From: Arenicola marina
Taxonomy: Eukaryota; Annelida; Polychaeta; Arenicolidae
DNA length: 64,000 bases
Reading direction: 5' to 3'
NCBI GenBank assembly: GCA_964019135.1
Contig: OZ025248.1
Coordinates: 76,452,119-76,516,118 of the forward strand
The notes beneath the pieces were generated by a model. The model did not search any database. It worked only from the letters and a program-made list of their open reading frames with translations, and had not been told where the DNA came from. Positions 58,001-64,000 of this stretch are shown in pieces (position 1 is the stretch's first letter; the number at the start of each line of letters is the position of its first letter). Made by a program: the position numbers and the translations under genes.

Positions 58001-61000
58001 CTTACGCGGACCCTACCCCGTTTCCTTACGCTCTCCCCACTGCTCTCCCGTACGATATCCACACTCCACGCCCTTACGTTGTCTCCACTCCTCTCCCTTG
58101 TGCTGTCCTGATCCCTTTCCTTACGCCGTCTCCACTCCTCTCCCTTGTGCTGTCCCGATCCCTTTTCTTACGCTGTCTCCACTCCTCTCCCTTGTGCTGT
58201 CCTGATCCCTTTTCTTACGCTGTCTCCACTCCTCTCCCTTGTGCTGTCCCGATCCCTTTTCTTACGCTGTCTCCACTCCTCTCCCTTGTGCTGTCCTGAT
58301 CCCTTTCCTTACGCCGTCTCCACTCCTATCTCTTGTGCTGTCCCGATCCCTTTCCTTACGCCGTCTCCACTCCTCTCCCTTGTACTGTCCCGAACCCGTT
58401 CCTTACGTTGTCTCCACTCCTCTCCCTTACGCTGTCCCGACCCCTTTCCTTACGCCGTCTCCACTCCTATCTCTTGTGCTGTCCCGATCCCTTTCCTTAC
58501 GCCGTCTCCACTCCTATCTCTTGTGCTGTCCTGATCCCTTTCCTTACGCCGTCTCCACTCCTATCTCTTGTGCTGTCCCGATCCCTTTCCTTACGCCGTC
58601 TCCACTCCTATCTCTTGTGCTGTCCCGACCCCTTTCCTTACGCCGTCTCCACTCCTATCTCTTGTGCTGTCCCGATCCCTTTCCTTACGCCGTCTCCACT
58701 CCTATCTCTTGTGCTGTCCCGATCCCTTTCCTTACGCCGTCTCCACTCCTATCTCTTGTGCTGTCCCGATCCCTTTCCTTACGCCGTCTCCACTCCTCTC
58801 CCTTGCGCTGTCCCGATCCCTTTCCTTACGCCGTCTCCACTCCTATCTCTTGTGCTGTCCCGATCCCTTTCCTTACGCCGTCTCCACTCCTATCTCTTGT
58901 GCTGTCCCGATCCCTTTCCTTACGCCGTCTCCACTCCTATCTCTTGTGCTGTCCCGATCCCTTTCCTTACGCCGTCTCCACTCCTATCTCTTGTGCTGTC
59001 CCGATCCCTTTCCTTACGCCGTCTCCACTCCTATCTCTTGTGCTGTCCCGATCCCTTTCCTTACGCCGTCTCCACTCCTATCTCTTGTGCTGTCCCGATC
59101 CCTTTCCTTACGCCGTCTCCACTCCTATCTCTTGTGCTGTCCCGATCCCTTTCCTTACGCCGTCTCCACTCCTATCCCTTGTGCTGTCCCGATCCCTTTC
59201 CTTACGCCGTCTCCACTCCTCTCCCTTGCGCTGTCCCGATCCCTTTCCTTACGCCGTCTCCACTCCTATCTCTTGTGCTGTCCCGATCCCTTTCCTTACG
59301 CCGTCTCCACTCCTATCTCTTGTGCTGTCCCGATCCCTTTCCTTACGCCGCCTCCACTCCTATCTCTTGTGCTGTCCCGATCCCTTTCCTTAGGCCGTCT
59401 CCACTCCTATCTCTTGTGCTGTCCCGATCCCTTTCCTTACGCCGTCTCCACTCCTATCTCTTGTGCTGTCCCGACCCCTTTCCTTACGCCGTCTCCACTC
59501 CTCTCCCTTGCGCTGTCCCGATCCCTTTCCTTACGCCGTCTCCACTCCTATCTCTTGTGCTGTCCCGATCCCTTTCCTTACGCCGTCTCCACTCCTATCT
59601 CTTGTGCTGTCCCGATCCCTTTCCTTACGCCGTCTCCACTCCTCTCCCTTGCGCTGTCCCGATCCCTTTCCTTACGCCGTCTCCACTCCTATCTCTTGTG
59701 CTGTCCCGATCCCTTTCCTTACGCCGTCTCCACTCCTATCTCTTGTGCTGTCCCGATCCCTTTCCTTACGCCGTCTCCACTCCTCTCCCTTGTGCTGTCC
59801 CGATCCCTTTCCTTACGCCGTCTCCACTCCTATCTCTTGTGCTGTCCCGATCCCTTTCCTTACGCCGTCTCCACTCCTATCTCTTGTGCTGTCCCGATCC
59901 CTTTCCTTACGCCGTCTCCACTCCTCTCCCTTGCGCTGTCCCGATCCCTTTCCTTACGCCGTCTCCACTCCTATCTCTTGTGCTGTCCCGATCCCTTTCC
60001 TTACGCCGTCTCCACTCCTCTCCCTTGTGCTGTCCCGATCCCTTTCCTTACGCCGTCTCCACTCCTCTCCCTTACGCTGTCCCGATCCCTTTCCTTACGC
60101 CGTCTCCACTCCTCTTCCTTGTACTGTCCCGAACCCGTTCCTTACGTTGTCTCCACTCCTCTCCCTTACGCTGTCCCGATCCCTTTCCTTACGCCGTCTC
60201 CACTTCTATCTCTTGTGCTGTCCCGATCCCTTTCCTTACGCCGTCTCCACTCCTATCTCTTGTGCTGTCCCGATCCCTTTCCTTACGCCGTCTCCACTCC
60301 TCTCCCTTGTGCTGTCCCGATCCCTTTCCTTACGCCGTCTCCACTCCTATCTCTTGTGCTGTCCCGATCCCTTTCCTTACGCCGTCTCCACTCCTATCTC
60401 TTGTGCTGTCCCGATCCCTTTCCTTACGCCGTCTCCACTCCTCTCCCTTGTGCTGTCCCGATCCCTTTCCTTACGCCGTCTCCACTCCTCTCCCTTGTGC
60501 TGTCCTGATCCCTTTCCTTACGCCGTCTCCACTCCTATCTCTTGTGCTGTCCCGACCCCTTTCCTTACGCCGTCTCCACTCCTATCTCTTGTGCTGTCCC
60601 GACCCCTTTCCTTACGCCGTCTCCACTCCTATCTCTTGTGCTGTCCCGACCCCTTTCCTTACGCCGTCTCCACTCCTCTCCCTTGTGCTGTCCTGATCCC
60701 TTTCCTTACGCCGTCTCCACTCCTATCTCTTGTGCTGTCCCGACCCCTTTCCTTACGCCGTCTCCACTCCTATCTCTTGTGCTGTCCCGATCCCTTTCCT
60801 TACGCCGTCTCCACTCCTATCTCTTGTGCTGTCCCGATCCCTTTCCTTACGCCGTCTCCACTCCTATCTCTTGTGCTGTCCCGACCCCTTTCCTTACGCC
60901 GTCTCCACTCCTATCTCTTGTGCTGTCCCGATCCCTTTCCTTACGCCGTCTCCACTCCTATCTCTTGTGCTGTCCCGATCCCTTTCCTTACGCCGTCTCC

Positions 61001-61530
61001 ACTCCTATCTCTTGTGCTGTCCCGATCCCTTTCCTTACGCCGTCTCCACTCCTATCTCTTGTGCTGTCCCGATCCCTTTCCTTACGCCGTCTCCACTCCT
61101 ATCTCTTGTGCTGTCCCGATCCCTTTCCTTACGCCGTCTCCACTCCTATCTCTTGTGCTGTCCCGATCCCTTTCCTTACGCCGTCTCCACTCCTATCTCT
61201 TGTGCTGTCCCGATCCCTTTCCTTACGCCGTCTCCACTCCTATCTCTTGTGCTGTCCCGATCCCTTTCCTTACGCCGTCTCCACTCCTATCTCTTGTGCT
61301 GTCCCGATCCCTTTCCTTAGGCCGTCTCCACTCCTATCTCTTGTGCTGTCCCGATCCCTTTCCTTACGCCGTCTCCACTCCTATCTCTTGTGCTGTCCCG
61401 ATCCCTTTCCTTACGCCGTCTCCACTCCTATCTCTTGTGCTGTCCCGATCCCTTTCCTTAGGCCGTCTCCACTCCTATCTCTTGTGCTGTCCCGATCCCT
61501 TTCCTTAGGCCGTCTCCACTCCTATCTCTT
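58001..61530. repeat. 47-bp pyrimidine-rich minisatellite, about 74 copies
   Basis: The unit is 47 bp (example 58458-58504), with core TGTGCTGTCCCGATCCCTTT followed by CCTTACGCCGTCTCC. Copies are very alike; common alternatives are CTATCTCTTG or CTCTCCCTTG, and GATCCC or GACCCC. A rare variant, TGTACTGTCCCGAACCCG, occurs at 58381 and 60120, an offset of 1739 bp (37 units), indicating a block duplication. TTAGGCCG in place of TTACGCCG clusters near the right end. Because 47 is not a multiple of three, the + frames cycle through one 47-residue peptide; no gene. Confidence 0.97.
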
Positions 61531-62207
61531 GCCCCCCCCCCTCCTTATGTCCGTCCGCACCCCTCTCACACCCTCAAGCTGTCCCCGTCCCTCCCTTTAC
61601 TCGCCTGGGGGTCTGGTTATGATATGCGATGTTCATATAGCGTGGTACGGTGGAAGCAGAGGGGGAGGAGGGAGGATGGGGGGGGGGCGTGTCCTCGTGA
61701 GGGTGGCGACCGATGTCGGCAATAAGGAGTTTACACCCAGGGCTGCCGGCCCAGCCTCTGGACCAATCAGAACAGTCCTTCAAGGTCACGTGGGACAAGA
61801 ATTCGGTGAGGAGCGGGGGCGGAGAAGCTAGCTCGAAATGCTCCATGTAGCGAACATCATCTGCTCCCTTCAACTACCAGAACCGACCGCCGTAAACACG
61901 TGACCTGGGAGCGGGGTCCGGCGGGTCCGCTCCTGGCCTCACGACCACTTACCTTCCCCCCCACCCCCCACTCTACCCCTTGGGTAATAACATTTGGCGC
62001 AGCAAAGAGCTAAATTAAGATGCTTTCAAAGAGTCTTCAGCTTGTTAAAGTGAACTATAAATATCAAGGAGTATCTGGTACAAAGTATGGCCACGCGTTA
62101 TACGTAATGATATAACAACATTAATTGATATCCCACTGGTTTCATATAAAGAGGAATGAAGAACTTTCACATTTCCAATGGAGATGTTGCCACCAATAGT
62201 AGATATA
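61531..62207. other. Unique island of about 680 bp with E-box composite motifs
   Basis: Begins with a C run, then mixed sequence. It contains CCAATCAG at 61763-61770, TCAAGGTCA overlapping CACGTG at 61780-61792, a GC box, GGGGGCGGAG, at about 61815-61824, and CACGTGACCT at 61897-61906. From 62000 it is AT-rich. No open frame resembles a known protein. Confidence 0.55.
61760..61910. promoter_or_regulatory. CCAAT, E-box and GC-box cluster
   Basis: In + orientation: CCAAT (61763), AGGTCACGTG (61783-61792), GC box (about 61815), then the same 10-mer inverted as CACGTGACCT (61897-61906). These are binding-site types for NF-Y, bHLH-ZIP factors with a nuclear-receptor half-site, and Sp/KLF factors. 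Spacing is compatible with a TATA-less promoter, but no gene is visible nearby. Confidence 0.25.
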
Positions 62208-63060
62208 ATACGGCGAGGAGCGGTGCCTCTCCCCTGCCTCCACCCCCCTCCCCCTCCCCGAGCCTCATGGCGAGGAGCGGTGCCTCCCCCTGCCTCCACC
62301 CCCCCCTCTTCCCCTCCCCGAGCCTCATGGCGAGGAGCGGTGCCTCCCCCTGCCTCCACTCCCCCTGCCTCCACCCCCCCTCCCCCTCCCCGAGCCTCAT
62401 GGCAAGGAGCGGTGCCTCCCCCTGCCTCCACTCCCCCCTTCCCCTCCCCGAGCCTCATGGCGAGGAGCGGTGCCTCCCCCTGCCTCCACCCCCCCTTCCC
62501 CTCCCCGAGCCCCATGGCGAGGAGCGGTGCCTCCCCCTGCCTCCACCCCCCCTCCCCCTCCCCGAGCCTCATGGCAAAGAGCGGTGCCTCCCCCTGCCTC
62601 CACCCCCCCTTCCTCTCCCCAAGCCTCATGGCGAGGAGCGGTGCCTCCCCCTGCCTCCACCCCCCCTTCCCCTCCCCGAGCCCCATGGCGAGGAGCGGTG
62701 CCTCCCCCTGCCTCCACTCCCCCTCCCCCTCTCCGAGCCCCATGGCAAAGAGCGGTGCCTCCCCCTGCCTCCACCCCCCCTTCCCCTCCCCGAGCCTCAT
62801 GGCGAGGAGCGGTGCCTCCCCCTACCTCTACTCGCCCCTCCCCCTCCCCGAGCCTCATGGCGAGGAGCGGTGCCTCCCCCTACCTCTACTCGCCCCTCCC
62901 CCTCCCCGAGCCTCATGGCGAGGAGCGGTGCCCCCCCTGCCTCCACTCCCCCTGCCTCCACCCCCCCCTTCCCCTTCCCGAGCCTCATGGCAAGGAGCGG
63001 TGCCTTCCCCTGCCTTCACTACCCCCTTCCCCTCCCCGAGCCTCATGGCGAGGAGGGGTG
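62208..63060. repeat. 57-60-bp C-rich minisatellite, about 14 copies
   Basis: Units begin CATGGCGAGGAGCGGTGCCT, followed by CCCCCTGCCTCCA, a C-rich stretch, and CTCCCCGAGCCT. ATGG recurs about every 57 to 60 bp. Two units are longer because CTGCCTCCA is duplicated (near 62345-62375 and 62936-62965). GCAAGGAG and GCAAAGAG replace GCGAGGAG in a few copies. Open frames on both strands reflect repetition. Confidence 0.95.
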
Positions 63061-63739
63061 CCCCCCCCCCCCCCCCCCCAACCCCGAAGGCGGATCAGGC
63101 CACCCACGGCAACGCAAGGCTGATATGCAAAAATAGGCATGCCAGAAAAGTGTCAAAACACGTTTACATCTCTTTTGTTGTCTGTCAACTCCTTCAGCTC
63201 TAAATCACGACACGGGGCGGTTGGCAGCACGTTTCGGTGACGTGTTTGCCATGAGAAGACGGGTGGATGTCTTAATCGGAGCCGAATTTGGATGCACCAC
63301 GCAGGGAGCCGTGTACAGGTGGACGACCACTGCAGCGGACACGACGGGCCGACTCACAGGGTGAATGGAGGCGGGGGGGGGGGGTGAGCTGCTGGGAATA
63401 GCGGGTCAGTCCCCCCCCCCCCCCCCCACAACTCCTCCGCCTCCGGCGCCCTTCGCAGTTGCACAATGGACGCGGGGCATTCTTCCACGTCAGCTTCAGA
63501 CGCGACGAGTTTACATTGACATGACTGAACTCTCCCGTCGACAGGTGGCACTGCCATTCACCCTATGCCCTAACCCTTTGCCACGGAGACTTTCCGTCGG
63601 GCAAGGAGATGAAGGCCCGACTCACGAGGACTGTGTCCTCACTCGGTGCGGGGAACCAGCCCGGCGTGAGAATACGGGAGGCAGAGAGGGAACGACAGAG
63701 AGGATGGTGACAGAGGGGATGAGCGAGGGTGGGACCTTT
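63061..63739. other. Unique flank of about 680 bp with long homopolymer C/G tracts
   Basis: Contains a 19-C run at 63061-63079, a 12-G run near 63373 and a 17-C run at 63411-63427, with mixed sequence between. Has TGACGT at 63238-63243 and ACGTCA at 63487-63492. The overlapping frames (for example 63365-63832) run through homopolymers and show no recognisable domain. Confidence 0.6.
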
Positions 63740-64000
63740 TCCCCTCCCGGCCTTCCCAAACAAAGATCCCCTTTCCCCACTCAGCCTTCCCAATCCATGC
63801 TCACCTTCCCCCACACACCCTTCTCAAACTAACATCCCCTTTTTCCACCCACCCTTCTCAAACTGATAACGCCTTACCCCTTCCAGCCTTTAAAAACTAA
63901 TATCACTCTTTCCCACTCAGCCTTCCCAAACTAATATGACCTTTCCACTCCTATCCGTCAAAAACTAATATCACCTTTCCGCCGACCACTACAACCTCCC
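63740..64000. repeat. Degenerate repeat of about 35 bp, continuing past the window end
   Basis: Loose copies marked by CCTTCCCAAACTAATAT or CCTTCTCAAACTAACAT followed by CACCTTTCCCACTCA, at about 63755, 63821, 63856, 63887, 63922 and 63957. Divergence between copies is high. The right edge is cut by the window, so a cleaner core may lie outside. Confidence 0.75.

Noticed and set aside
58239..61831. Cys/Pro/Leu-rich hydrophobic repeat proteins
   Set aside because: Three overlapping frames of the same 47-bp unit, each giving the same peptide in a different phase; no unique sequence encodes a domain.
63365..63832. 155-codon + frame in the right flank
   Set aside because: It runs through a G run and a 17-C run, where length is unreliable. 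Composition is low-complexity, and overlapping frames of similar length exist on both strands.

Overview
The window is eukaryotic, almost certainly metazoan, non-coding DNA made of tandem repeats. There are no ribosome-binding sites, operons or bacterial-type genes, and I recognise no conserved protein family on either strand. About 56 of the 64 kb (roughly 88%) lies in twenty separate tandem arrays with unrelated units of about 12 to 63 bp. The arrays are separated by short unique islands of about 70 to 1000 bp. The taxon cannot be determined from the sequence. The single run of exactly 200 Ns (31500-31699) is typical of scaffolded assemblies that use a fixed-size gap.

Layout, left to right: 12-bp array (1-2950); G-run array of about 32-40 bp (2951-3556); 27-bp array (3821-10389); 21/24-bp GGT/GAT array (10463-19042); GA-rich degenerate array (19270-19510); 21-bp array (20525-21779); 63-bp array (22250-23950); 25-bp array (24093-26941); 55-bp C-rich array with the gap (27914-36707); 42-bp array (37318-37797); 18-bp array with a palindrome (38773-39139); 33-bp array of about 11.8 kb (39531-51316); 18-bp array (51724-52097); 36-bp array (52298-52764); 45/46-bp array (53272-56868); 49-bp array (56905-57108); 27-bp pyrimidine-rich array (57271-58000); 47-bp array (58001-61530); 57-60-bp array (62208-63060); and a degenerate array of about 35 bp running to the window end (63740-64000).

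Many large open reading frames cross the arrays, including two overlapping + frames of nearly 4000 codons over the 33-bp array. They are explained by stop-free units whose length is a multiple of three, or by 25-, 47- and 55-bp units that cycle through all three frames. I treat none of them as genes. Several arrays carry long higher-order duplications: 4908 bp in the 33-bp array, about 2577 and 1456 bp in the GGT/GAT array, 1739 bp in the 47-bp array, and 1080 and 864 bp in the 27-bp array. These show recent block amplification.

The unique islands are the only places where regulatory DNA could sit. By eye they hold more TGACGT/ACGTCA (CRE-type) and CACGTG (E-box) cores than I would expect. 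The densest island (27350-27600) has a TATA box, two perfect TGACGTCA sites, three CCAAT boxes, an NRF1-like site and two perfect inverted repeats. It lies upstream of a weak 102-codon minus-strand reading frame. This island, and the general juxtaposition of unrelated minisatellites with short CRE/E-box-bearing islands, are the parts most worth following up. No gene network can be described because no gene is supported.
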